Origin: DATLGB01 sp037724045
Lineage (GTDB): Bacteria > Actinomycetota > Thermoleophilia > Solirubrobacterales > Solirubrobacteraceae
Direction of reading: 5' to 3'
Assembly: GCA_037724045.1 (NCBI GenBank)
Contig: JBBJOW010000007.1
Coordinates: forward strand, 1-64,000
DNA length: 64,000 bases
Shown piece by piece: positions 56,733 to 64,000 of this stretch. Every line of letters starts with the position of its first letter. The stretch's first letter is position 1. The notes beneath the pieces are model-generated. The model did no database searches. It was not told where the DNA came from and was given only the letters and a program-made list of their open reading frames with translations. The position numbers and the translations under genes were made by a program.

Positions 56733-59700
56733 CCCCACCGCTCCCGTTCGCGGATGGGGTCCCACAGCTTGCGTGCGAGGCCGGCGAAGCGCAGGTCCTC
56801 TGCCAATTGTTCGAAGCTGAGGACGCCGCCGAAGGCGCGCACGTGCTCGGGGTCGGCGTCTTCCTTGGGCCAGTCGAACTCCGACGTCCATTCCTTGCGC
56901 GCAGCGTCCGCGCCGCCCGCGACGTACGCCGCTGACGTCTTGCAGATCAGCGGCAGCGGCTCGGTCATTCCCAGCTCGTAGAGCTCGACGATCGAAGCGA
57001 GCTGTGCGCGCGCCTCCTCGACGCCGAGCGGCGCGATGTCAACCACGCCACCTTTGCCGATGGTGCGCGCGCCGTACGCATGGCCCGCCGCGTTGAGGGC
57101 GAGCAGGCGCACCCACGCGCCCGCGCGGTGGCGGGCCGACAGCCGCGAGAACGTGACGGTGCGCAGGGTCTGGTCCGTCACGCCCGCGACGGTGCCGCGG
57201 AGAGACCGCTCGCCGGCCAGCGTGACGCGCACGTCGACCGACGTGGTGTCCTGCGTGCCGGCGGCGGCGACGATCTCGTCCACGGTCGGCTCGGCGCCCT
57301 CGACCCACGGCCGGCCGAGATAGCCCGGCGGAAGCCGTCCGCGCGCGATCTCCGCCTTGCGCGCGGCCTTGGCGTCGGTGCCCTGCAGGCGGGTGTCGAG
57401 CAGCCGCTGGCCGATCCCCCACCGGCCGAGCGCGTCCAGCTCGATCTCGAGCTCGTTGTCGACCTCCTGGGAGAAGTCGCGGACGTCGATGCCGAGCCGG
57501 CGACGCAGGAAGCGGCGGACGGGGTGCTCGACGAAGCGCACCAGCTCGTCGAGCTCGAGGACCGGCTCGATCAGCGGCGTCAGCGGCGCGTCCAGGAAGT
57601 CCGGCGGATCGTGGCGCGGCGCCTGCAGCGCCCGCGCCCCCTCGAGCATCACCGCGTCGTGGCTCCACGCGTTCTCGAAGTTGCGCGGGTCGAAGGGCTG
57701 CAGCGGGTGCCGGATCACCACGTCCCTGCCGGCGACGCTCAGCAGCTCGCTCAGCGGAACCGCCGGGGGCCGCCCCGCGTTCGTGCGCTCGTCGTTGCCC
57801 GTGTAGGTGACGATCAGCTTGTCCTGCGCGGCCAGCAGCGCGTCCAGCAGCAGCTGGCGATCCTCCGCCCGCGGGTCGCGCTCCCCCACCCGCGGGTCGT
57901 CGAGCATCAGGTCGTCGCCGTCGCGCGGCGCCTTGCGCGGGAACACGCCGTCATCGAGCCCGAGCAGGCAGACGACTCGATGCGGGACCGACCGCATCGG
58001 CACGAGGGTGCAGATGGTCAGGTGGCCCGTGCGGAAGTTCGCGCGCGTCGGCCGTCCCTGCAGGCGGTCCGCAAGCATCGCCCGGATCTCGGCGAGATGC
58101 AGGTCGTCGGTCGCCGTCCCCTCCGCCAGGTCGTCGAGGATGCGCTGGAGCTCGGCGCGCTGCCAGGCGTCGCGCGGGGCCGTCGCCGCGAACGCGTCCG
58201 CGGCATCGCCCAGCGCCTCGATCCAGTCGGCCAGCGGCTGCGGGTCCGAGAACGCCTCCATCGTGCGGTCAAGCCGCTCCACCAGCTCCGCAAAGCGCCC
58301 CGCGAGATCGATCGACTGACTGTCGACGTCGTCGAGCGGCAGCACCCCGTGGATCAGCCGCCGCTCGTCCTCGGTCATGGTCACGCCCGCGAGCAGCCGG
58401 TCGATCCCGAACCGCCACGTGCCCGTGTCGATGTTCTCGAGCCGGTAGCGCTTGCGGTGACGCTGGTCCAGGCCCCAGCGGATGCCGCTGTCGGCGATCC
58501 ACCCCTGCAGGCGCGCGAGGGCGTCGTCGTCGAGGCGGAAGCGCCGGCGCACGGGCTCGCGATCGGCCAGGTCGAGCACCTGGCTGGCGGTCACCCGCTG
58601 ACCGGCCAGGTCGAGCAGCGCGGCGACGACGCCGAGGACGGGGTTGGTCTGGCGCAGCGAGCGATCCGCGAGCCGCACGCGTAGGTCGATCCCGCCGTCC
58701 TCGACGTTCGCGCCGAACGCCGCCTGGATGAGCGGCGCGAAGGTCTCGATGTCCGGGCACATCACGATCACGTCGCGCGGCTCGAGCGTCGGGTCAGCTT
58801 CGAGCGTGTGCAGGATCGCGTCGCGCAGCACCTCGACCTGGCGGGCGCGGCCGTGGCAGGAGTGGACGACGAGGCTGCCGTCCGGGTTCGTCGTCGGCGG
58901 CGGCTCGTCGGCGCGCACTGCCGCCTGAAGCTGCGCGAGCTGCGTGCCGGCGGGGTGCTCGACCGGGTGATGGTGGTCGTGGTGCTCAGTGCGCGCGAGC
59001 ACGAGCTGCATCTCGCGTGCGTCGCGCCCCCAGCTGGCCAGCAGCGCGTTGCGCGGCGTCAGTGCGGTCGGGTCGTCGGAGCGCAGCGTGACCTGCGGCG
59101 GACGGCCGATGCGCTCCCACAGCGTCGGCGACGGGTGCAGCAGGAACAGGTGGACGTCGCGCTGCGTCGCGAGCTCCTCGAGCACGTGCAGGTGGCCAGC
59201 GGGCAGGCGGGTCAGCCCGAAGAGCGACAGCCGGTACGGAAGCTCGAGCGAAACGGTTCCGCGGAACCGCGCGAGCCGCTCCGCGGGGCCCTCGCGCCCG
59301 ATCCGCGCCCGCAGCCGCCGCCAGAGCTCGGCCTGCCAGTGGTCGTCGGTCCCCTCCGCCCAGCCGCGGACCATGTCGGGCCGGTGCAGTGCGTAGCGAT
59401 CGAAGAGCTCGGCGAGATGGCGCACGATCCCCAGCCGCCGCGAGCGGCGGACGTCGTCGGTCGGCTCGCCCAGGTACTTGCGCAGGCGGTGCAGCCACGC
59501 CTCCTCCAGGTGCGCGTCGACCACCTCGAGCAGCGCCCACGCCGACCGTTCGGGCCGCCATGGGTCCTCGTCGGGCTCGACCCCGCACGCCGCGGCGATC
59601 GCGTCGCTGACCACCCGGTGCGGGCTGGGGAAGTCGACGTTCGCGCAGACCCCCAGGCGCATCGAGAGCCTCTGGGCCAGCCAGCGCTCCATTCCGCGCG

Positions 59701-59812
59701 TGGGGACCGACACCACCTCGGCGGCGAAGGGGTCGCTCAGCGGCTCGGCGATCAGCTCGCCGAGCGCGTCTACGAGCCCGTCCGCCCGCTCGGCTCTATG
59801 GATGTGCAGCAC
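56729..59812 (-). CDS. recC: Exodeoxyribonuclease V subunit gamma (RecC)
   Basis: 1027 residues from ATG 59812 (MLHIHRAERADGLVDALGEL). It has inactive SF1-like domains: VVSVPTRGMERWLAQRLSMR, the motif VVHSCHGRARQVEVLRDAIL, DVIVMCPDIETFAPLIQAAF, LTICTLVPMRSVPHRVVCLL and LDDGVFPRKAPRDGDDLM, then a nuclease-like C-terminal part. RecC scans for Chi in RecBCD. First gene of recCBD; recB follows with a TTGA overlap. Confidence 0.96.
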   Translation of the reverse strand: MLHIHRAERADGLVDALGELIAEPLSDPFAAEVVSVPTRGMERWLAQRLSMRLGVCANVDFPSPHRVVSDAIAAACGVEPDEDPWRPERSAWALLEVVDAHLEEAWLHRLRKYLGEPTDDVRRSRRLGIVRHLAELFDRYALHRPDMVRGWAEGTDDHWQAELWRRLRARIGREGPAERLARFRGTVSLELPYRLSLFGLTRLPAGHLHVLEELATQRDVHLFLLHPSPTLWERIGRPPQVTLRSDDPTALTPRNALLASWGRDAREMQLVLARTEHHDHHHPVEHPAGTQLAQLQAAVRADEPPPTTNPDGSLVVHSCHGRARQVEVLRDAILHTLEADPTLEPRDVIVMCPDIETFAPLIQAAFGANVEDGGIDLRVRLADRSLRQTNPVLGVVAALLDLAGQRVTASQVLDLADREPVRRRFRLDDDALARLQGWIADSGIRWGLDQRHRKRYRLENIDTGTWRFGIDRLLAGVTMTEDERRLIHGVLPLDDVDSQSIDLAGRFAELVERLDRTMEAFSDPQPLADWIEALGDAADAFAATAPRDAWQRAELQRILDDLAEGTATDDLHLAEIRAMLADRLQGRPTRANFRTGHLTICTLVPMRSVPHRVVCLLGLDDGVFPRKAPRDGDDLMLDDPRVGERDPRAEDRQLLLDALLAAQDKLIVTYTGNDERTNAGRPPAVPLSELLSVAGRDVVIRHPLQPFDPRNFENAWSHDAVMLEGARALQAPRHDPPDFLDAPLTPLIEPVLELDELVRFVEHPVRRFLRRRLGIDVRDFSQEVDNELEIELDALGRWGIGQRLLDTRLQGTDAKAARKAEIARGRLPPGYLGRPWVEGAEPTVDEIVAAAGTQDTTSVDVRVTLAGERSLRGTVAGVTDQTLRTVTFSRLSARHRAGAWVRLLALNAAGHAYGARTIGKGGVVDIAPLGVEEARAQLASIVELYELGMTEPLPLICKTSAAYVAGGADAARKEWTSEFDWPKEDADPEHVRAFGGVLSFEQLAEDLRFAGLARKLWDPIRERERWG

Positions 59813-59854
59813 TCCGCCAAGAGTCGCAGCCGCGCCGGAAGGTCTGACCGCCGG

Positions 59855-60283
59855 TTACCGCTCCACGCGCGCTTTGAGATCGCGCAGCGCCCGACCCATG
59901 ACCACCTCGCGCACCACGTTGCGCACCGGGCCGGGGACGAAGCGGCCCGGATCGAGCTCGAGCTCCAGCACGACGTCCGTTCCGCCGTCCGGGCGCTCGG
60001 TGAAGCGCCACTCGGCCTCGAGGGTGCGGAAGTCGCCTTCCACGTAGCGCGAGCCGATGCGGTGCGGTGGATCATGCTCGAGGCGCAGCGTGTAGCGAAC
60101 TGTGCGCACCTTGGCGTCAAGCGCGTAGACGACCAGGGCGCCGTCCGGATAGCGCTCGAGCACCTCAGCCGACTTCAGCGCGCCCTGCCAATCGGCCAGG
60201 TGCTCGTAGTCGGTCAGGGCGTCGAAGCACGCCTGCGGCGAGGCCGCCAACGTTGTGCGCTCGCAGCCGCCGTAGTTCGTCAT
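59855..60283 (-). CDS. SRPBCC / coenzyme Q-binding-like protein
   Basis: 142 residues from ATG 60283 (MTNYGGCERTTLAASPQACF). START-fold pattern: FDALTDYEHLADWQGALKSA, then a long beta-sheet (RYTLRLEHDPPHRIGSRYVE, FRTLEAEWRFTERPDGGTDV) and a C-terminal helix (RNVVREVVMGRALRDLKARV). Binds a hydrophobic ligand in related proteins. ATG 60409 could extend it by 42 Pro/Asp-rich residues, but these look non-coding. 60284-60475 otherwise holds nothing recognisable. Confidence 0.85.
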   Translation of the reverse strand: MTNYGGCERTTLAASPQACFDALTDYEHLADWQGALKSAEVLERYPDGALVVYALDAKVRTVRYTLRLEHDPPHRIGSRYVEGDFRTLEAEWRFTERPDGGTDVVLELELDPGRFVPGPVRNVVREVVMGRALRDLKARVER

Positions 60284-60475
60284 GCCGGGTGAGCTGCCCG
60301 CCGGCGGCCCACCTGAGTCACGTGATCTGCCGGTCGATCTCGGTCTGGCGCCGTCGACACCGAGGTCAATCGTGGGCGGTTCGTCGGGCGTCGGCGGCGG
60401 AATGCTCACGCTTGCATCTACGGCGCAGCCCCACCTTGGCTTGCGTCTTCACCGGCGCCTTGGCCCCATGGGTGG

Positions 60476-61768
60476 TCAGGTGTGCACCACCGTCCGCGGG
60501 TGCTTCTCCACATGCTCGACCGATACCAGGATCGCCCCCTCACCCGACGCGTAGGCCTCCTCGCCGTGGGCGACGATGTCCAGGCCGACGGATTCCTCGT
60601 GCTCGGTCACCCGTAGCGGCGAGAACATCCCGATCACCTTTAGCAGCGCGAACGTCATGCCGAACGCGTAGGCGGGCGCCGCCAGGACGGCGAGCGACCG
60701 GTCGAGCAGCTGCCCGGCGTTTGCCGTAAAGGAGCCCGTCGGAGATCCCGTTCCAAGGCTCCTGGGCGACGAAGCCGATGAACAGGATCCCAGTAAGTTC
60801 CGCAACGCCGTGTGCCGCGAGCACGTCGAGCGTCTCGTCCACGCGCGTGCGCGGGCGCCACTGGATGGCCGCATAGCTGGGCAGCGCCGCGACGACGCCG
60901 AGCACCATCGCCCACATCGGGCTGATGAACCCGCCCGCCGGCGTGATGGCCACGCACCCGACGACGATCGCCGTCGCCGCCCCGATCGCGGTCGCCTGCT
61001 TGCCGCGGATCAGGCGAGGATGATCCACGTGCCGAGCGTGCACCCCGGGCACAGCAGCGTGTTGACGAACGCGAGCACGCTGTTCTGACCCGTGTTGAAG
61101 CCGCTGCCGCCGTTGAAGCCGAACCAGCCGAACCACAGCAGCCCGGCGCCAAGTAGCACGTAGACCGCTTGTGGGGCAGCAGCGCCTGTCGCCCGTAGTC
61201 CTTGCGCGCGCCGACCACGAGCGCAGCGGCGAGCGCGGAGAAGCCCCAGCCCATCTCGACCGGGATCCCGCCCGCGAAGTCCAGCGTGCCGCCCTCGATC
61301 AGCCAGCCGCCGCGAACGCCCAGTGCGCGAGCACCGCGTAGACGAGCACCGACCACAGCGCCGAAAAGACCAGGAACGGCACGAAGCGCATCCGCTCCAC
61401 GACCGCACCAGAGGCCAGCGCCGTCGTGATGATGCAGAACGTTGCCTGGAAGGCGAAGAACAGCAGGTGCGGGATCGTCGACCCCTCTTGCGGCGCGAAG
61501 CCGACATCGTTCAGAAAGACATTGGAGAGCCCGCCGATGAGCGCGTTGTCAGAGTCGTCGAAGGCGAGGTGTAGCCCACCAGCGCCCACGTCACCAGCGC
61601 GACGGCGATCGCCGCGACGCTCATCATGAAGGTGTTCAGCGTGTTCTTCTCGCGCACCAGGCCCGCGTAGAAGAGCCCGAGCGCGGGCGTCATCAGCAAC
61701 ACCAGCGCCGTCGCGACCATCATCCAGGCGGTGTCGCCCGTGTTGATTCCGGGAGCCATCGCGCTCAC
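60476..61768 (-). pseudogene. Ammonium transporter (Amt family), multiple frameshifts
   Basis: Fragments of one Amt protein appear in order but in changing frames: NTGDTAWMMVATALVLLMTP to ALVGYT (from ATG 61768); GGLSNVFLNDVGFAPQEGST to VLAHWAFAAAG; GGWLIEGGTLDFAGGIPVEM to GRQALLPHK; VYVLLGAGLLWFGWFGFNGG to TLGTWIILA; TAIGAATAIVVGCVAITPAG to GISDGLLYGK; and AGQLLDRSLAVLAAPAYAFG to the stop. Shifts fall near 61565, 61310, 61170, 61020 and 60725. At least five indels in 1.3 kb with the protein sequence otherwise conserved suggest a young pseudogene or a badly sequenced stretch. Confidence 0.85.
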
Positions 61769-61841
61769 CGAGAACGAGCGCCCGCTGCCGGTATGGCAGC
61801 ACGAGCCGCGTGAGGCACAGGTGCCTGGTCACGCTTGGGCA

Positions 61842-61863
61842 AAGCGGTTCCGCGGAACCGCTT
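61842..61863. repeat. 22-base perfect palindrome
   Basis: AAGCGGTTCCG (61842-61852) is followed directly by its complement CGGAACCGCTT (61853-61863). It lies upstream of the amt pseudogene and within the LuxR relic region. The 16-base centre CGGTTCCGCGGAACCG also occurs inside recC (about 59254-59269), where it is coding. Could be an old operator. Confidence 0.4.
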
Positions 61864-61899
61864 CCGATGCCCGCTTCGGGCGAGCTCGAGCTCCAGGTG

Positions 61900-62014
61900 C
61901 TCGAGCGCCCGCTGCCCGGTGGGGCGTTCGAGAGCCAGCATCTACCGCAAGCTCGGAGTGACGTCGCGGCGGACGCTGCTGGCGCTGCTGGCGCTGCCGT
62001 CGGCTACTGCCTGA
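61900..62014 (+). pseudogene. LuxR-type HTH C-terminal relic
   Basis: One plus-strand frame ends ASIYRKLGVTSRRTLLALLA then LPSATA and TGA (62012-62014). SIYRKLGVTSRR matches the recognition-helix end of LuxR/NarL-type response regulators (HVSSIYRKLGVxSR). The preceding helices are in other frames (ELELQVLERPLPGG about 61885) or missing. The remnant overlaps the end of the L,D-transpeptidase gene by 11 bases. Confidence 0.5.
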
Positions 62015-62750
62015 CGATCAGCGGCACGCCGGCGCCGATGCGCGCCGACAGCCAGGTGATCGCCTTCGTGGTGAGGCGGACGCAGCCGTGTGAGGCGGCG
62101 GTGCCGAGCGGGTCGCCCAGCAGGTTGCGCCCGTGGACAGCGATCTGGCCGGGCCCGCCGTTGAACTCTTGAAGGACGTTCGAGCGCGAGCTGGTGGCGA
62201 GGGCGAACGGGCCGCCGGCATCACTCGAGGTCAGCGCCACCGCCTCCTCGATGAAGAAGCGTCCGCGCGGGGTCGGCGTGGACGGCGCGCCCACGACAGC
62301 GGAGTACCGGCGGATGCGCTTGCCGTAGCGGTAGACGCTGACGGTCCGCGAGTTGAGCCCGATGGAGAGATGCCAGGGTGTGAAGGTGGGGACGGTGCCC
62401 GCGGCCTTGATCCAGCCGGTGCTCGAGTTGGGGCGCCCGGGCAGCGCGACGCGGACCCAGGTCTTGCCGTTGCGCGCCTCGACGCGGTCGAGCTCCGGCA
62501 GGACGGTGCGCACGCGCGTGAGCGGGCGGCGACCGGGGACGCTCATGACCCGGCGGGCGCTTGCCTTCGGCGCGCTGCGGGCGCCGTGATCGTTCAGCAG
62601 CTGCACAAGCCGCTGGCGCTGCGGCACCGCCTCGGCGGGCGGCGCGACGACGGCGGACGCGGCCGCGGTGCCGAGGACGGCGACCCCGAACGCCGCGAGC
62701 CCCCGGCGAATGCCGGAGGCTCGGAGGGCGCTGCCGGGGACTTGGGTCAT
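62004..62750 (-). CDS. L,D-transpeptidase (YkuD domain), secreted
   Basis: 248 residues from ATG 62750, overlapping the upstream stop (ATGA). N-terminal signal/anchor (LAAFGVAVLGTAAASAVVA), a spacer SH3-like part (RVEARNGKTWVRVALPGRPN) and a YkuD catalytic domain: LSIGLNSRTVSVYRYGKRIR, TPTPRGRFFIEEAV, IAVHGRNLLGDPLGTAASHG, CVRLTTKAITWL, with catalytic His and Cys in HG-SHGCVRL. Makes 3-3 crosslinks in peptidoglycan. Co-translated with the ice-binding-like protein. Confidence 0.92.
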   Translation of the reverse strand: MTQVPGSALRASGIRRGLAAFGVAVLGTAAASAVVAPPAEAVPQRQRLVQLLNDHGARSAPKASARRVMSVPGRRPLTRVRTVLPELDRVEARNGKTWVRVALPGRPNSSTGWIKAAGTVPTFTPWHLSIGLNSRTVSVYRYGKRIRRYSAVVGAPSTPTPRGRFFIEEAVALTSSDAGGPFALATSSRSNVLQEFNGGPGQIAVHGRNLLGDPLGTAASHGCVRLTTKAITWLSARIGAGVPLIVRQ

Positions 62751-63973
62751 CCGGTGAACTGCGACGGGCCCTGCTTCGGGCGCAGGACCTGGGCGGCGCA
62801 TGCGCGGTAGTTGAACTTCAGGTGCTTGGTCCGCGTGGCGTCCGTGAACGTCACGCGTGCTTTGAGGACGCCGCGGCGACCGACGTCGGGGCGCACGGTG
62901 ACGTGGAAGTTGCGCCCGTTGCGCTTCGCGATCTGTTTGCCGCGGATCGTGAAGATCACCTGCTTGATCCTGCGGCCCCGGACCGCCGCGCGGAAGCCGG
63001 TCGTGCAGCGGGCCATCGGCGCGCCGGGGGTCAGCTTGGCGGTGCCCTTGCGGGTGGGGATGTCGTTGGGGCTGCCGGGCTGGTTCTGATTGCCGTTCGG
63101 CGGATTGCCGGGCATCGATGGACCCGGTCCCGAACCCGGTCCCGAACCCGGTCCCGAACCCGGTCCCGAACCCGGTCCCGAACCCGAACCCGGGGCCGTG
63201 CCGTCCGGGGCCGTGCCGTCCGGGGCCGTGCCGTCCGGGGCCGTGCCGTCTGGGGCCGGTGGGTTGCACGGCGAGGCGTCGAGCGTGTTGTCGTCCAGCG
63301 TGACCGCGCCGTTGCGGGCGAGCATGCGGCCGATGACCGAGGCGTTGTTGTTCAGCGTGATCGACGTCAGCGCCAGCACGCTGCCCTGGAAGGCGGTGGT
63401 GGAGCCCAGCGTCGCCGAGCTGCCCACCTGCCAGAAGACGTTGCAGGGCGAGGCGCCGTTGATCAGCCGCACCGAGCTGGCCGACGCGGTGGTCAGCGAG
63501 GAGCCGATCTTGAAAACGAACTGCGCGGCGGGATCGCCCTGCGCGTCGAGGGTGAGCTGGCCGGTCAGCTGCGCCGAGCTGGCGTAGTTGTAGGCGCCGG
63601 CGGTCAGGCTGAGCCCGCCGAGGTCCTGGCCGGTCAGGTCTGACGTGGTCGGCTCGGAGGCCGCCACGTTGTAGGCCGTGGTGAGGTCGCTCTGACCGGA
63701 CGCCGCGACGGCGTCGTTGTTGTGCGTGGCGCCGTTGACGACCGCCGCGTTGAAGCCCGTCAGCGACGTCCCCGGGGACACGCCGAGATCGCCGTTGAGC
63801 ACCGAGGCGCCGGTGTTCGTGACCGAGGAACCGCCGAGCACCACGAAGGGGCCTGCGGTGCCGAGGTTGACCGCCGCGGCGTCCGCAGCTGCCGGCATGG
63901 CCGCGAAGGCGGCTCCGGCGGTGAGGATGATTCCGGCGCGACGAGCGCGCGTGAGGCAGGACGGACTTGACAT
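62747..63973 (-). CDS. Ice-binding-like (DUF3494) secreted protein with tandem repeat linker
   Basis: 408 residues from ATG 63973. Signal peptide ending AADA, then the DUF3494 ice-binding-like domain: VNLGTAGPFVVLGGSSVTNT, GASVLNGDLGVSPGTSLTGF, NVFWQVGSSATLGSTTAFQG and GSVLALTSITLNNNASVIGR. A low-complexity linker follows with four PDGTA units and Gly-Pro-Ser repeats, then a basic C-terminal module (KQVIFTIRGKQIAKRNGRNF). Likely an adhesin or surface protein rather than antifreeze, but the fold is well supported. Confidence 0.9.
   Translation of the reverse strand: MSSPSCLTRARRAGIILTAGAAFAAMPAAADAAAVNLGTAGPFVVLGGSSVTNTGASVLNGDLGVSPGTSLTGFNAAVVNGATHNNDAVAASGQSDLTTAYNVAASEPTTSDLTGQDLGGLSLTAGAYNYASSAQLTGQLTLDAQGDPAAQFVFKIGSSLTTASASSVRLINGASPCNVFWQVGSSATLGSTTAFQGSVLALTSITLNNNASVIGRMLARNGAVTLDDNTLDASPCNPPAPDGTAPDGTAPDGTAPDGTAPGSGSGPGSGPGSGPGSGPGSGPGPSMPGNPPNGNQNQPGSPNDIPTRKGTAKLTPGAPMARCTTGFRAAVRGRRIKQVIFTIRGKQIAKRNGRNFHVTVRPDVGRRGVLKARVTFTDATRTKHLKFNYRACAAQVLRPKQGPSQFTG
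63123..63250. repeat. Two tandem repeat arrays in the linker of the ice-binding-like protein
   Basis: Five copies of the 12-base unit CCCGGTCCCGAA at 63123-63182 (encoding Gly-Ser-Gly-Pro units) and four copies of the 15-base unit CGGGGCCGTGCCGTC at 63191-63250 (encoding Ala-Pro-Asp-Gly-Thr units). Units are almost identical, so copy number probably varies by slippage. They are multiples of three and keep the frame. Not a CRISPR: units are directly joined with no spacers. Confidence 0.85.
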
Positions 63974-64000
63974 CGGACACCTTCCTGGGTGAGGAGCAGT

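Noticed and set aside
59254..59269. CGGTTCCGCGGAACCG palindrome inside recC, matching the centre of the palindrome at 61842-61863
   Set aside because: It encodes conserved RecC residues (RFRGTV) and is probably coincidental.
63123..63250. Possible CRISPR array
   Set aside because: Units are 12 and 15 bases, directly adjacent, without spacers, and encode a protein linker.

Overview
The window is high-G+C bacterial chromosome with short gaps, many 4-base stop/start overlaps (ATGA, GTGA, TTGA) and frequent GTG or TTG starts. Gene content (ClpP-ClpX-trigger factor, MreB, a RecCBD operon, a FadA2/FabG4/HtdX-like lipid locus, an Rpf-like lytic enzyme, secreted proteins with Lys/Arg-rich C-terminal modules) points to an actinobacterium, most likely class Thermoleophilia (Solirubrobacterales). 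This placement is an inference from gene families; no rRNA is present.

Left housekeeping block (1-14524): 5' part of mreB, an unknown 519-residue protein with a coupled membrane protein, then maf-ndk-zinc-ribbon protein-small membrane peptide-folC-valS on the minus strand, a frameshifted methyltransferase, an XRE regulator/nucleotidyltransferase pair behind nested palindromes, and clpX-clpP-tig. Around 14525-15430 lie debris (a truncated DoxX gene), a secreted protein and a membrane protein.

Prophage (15519-30197): a 14.7-kb element lies between 46-bp direct repeats made from the 3' half of tRNA-His(GTG); the intact tRNA is at the right end. It carries a tyrosine integrase beside the left repeat, small overlapping unknown genes, a frameshifted tape measure gene, terminase large and small subunits, an HNH nuclease, a major capsid protein, a Spo11/TopoVIA-like TOPRIM protein, an excisionase-like HTH protein and a HicA-like small protein. 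No portal, lysis, tail-tube or tail-fibre gene is seen. An oppositely oriented gene and a hairpin array follow the capsid gene, and a second plus-strand start there appears cut off by the capsid module. The element looks defective or satellite-like.

Right block (30230-64000): remnants beside the tRNA (intradiol dioxygenase), a shortened fructosamine-kinase-like gene, a low-molecular-weight phosphatase whose start is cut off by a palindromic repeat, csp, a GIY-YIG protein, the divergent thiolase/FabG4/MaoC locus with an inverted-repeat operator, an Rpf-like protein, hydrolases, a NudC remnant, a Ser/Thr kinase, a PASTA lipoprotein, frameshifted secreted-protein genes, SDR, MetE-like protein, RDD protein, glpK, an MFS transporter, recC-recB-recD, an SRPBCC protein, a heavily frameshifted ammonium transporter, an L,D-transpeptidase and an ice-binding-like secreted protein with tandem repeats.

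Three kinds of short repeat stand out: a CTAG-bounded hairpin that supplies stop codons to flanking genes (one single, one composite copy), a second stop-to-stop palindrome at 38213-38263, and a 39-bp in-frame insertion shared by a hydrolase gene and recB.
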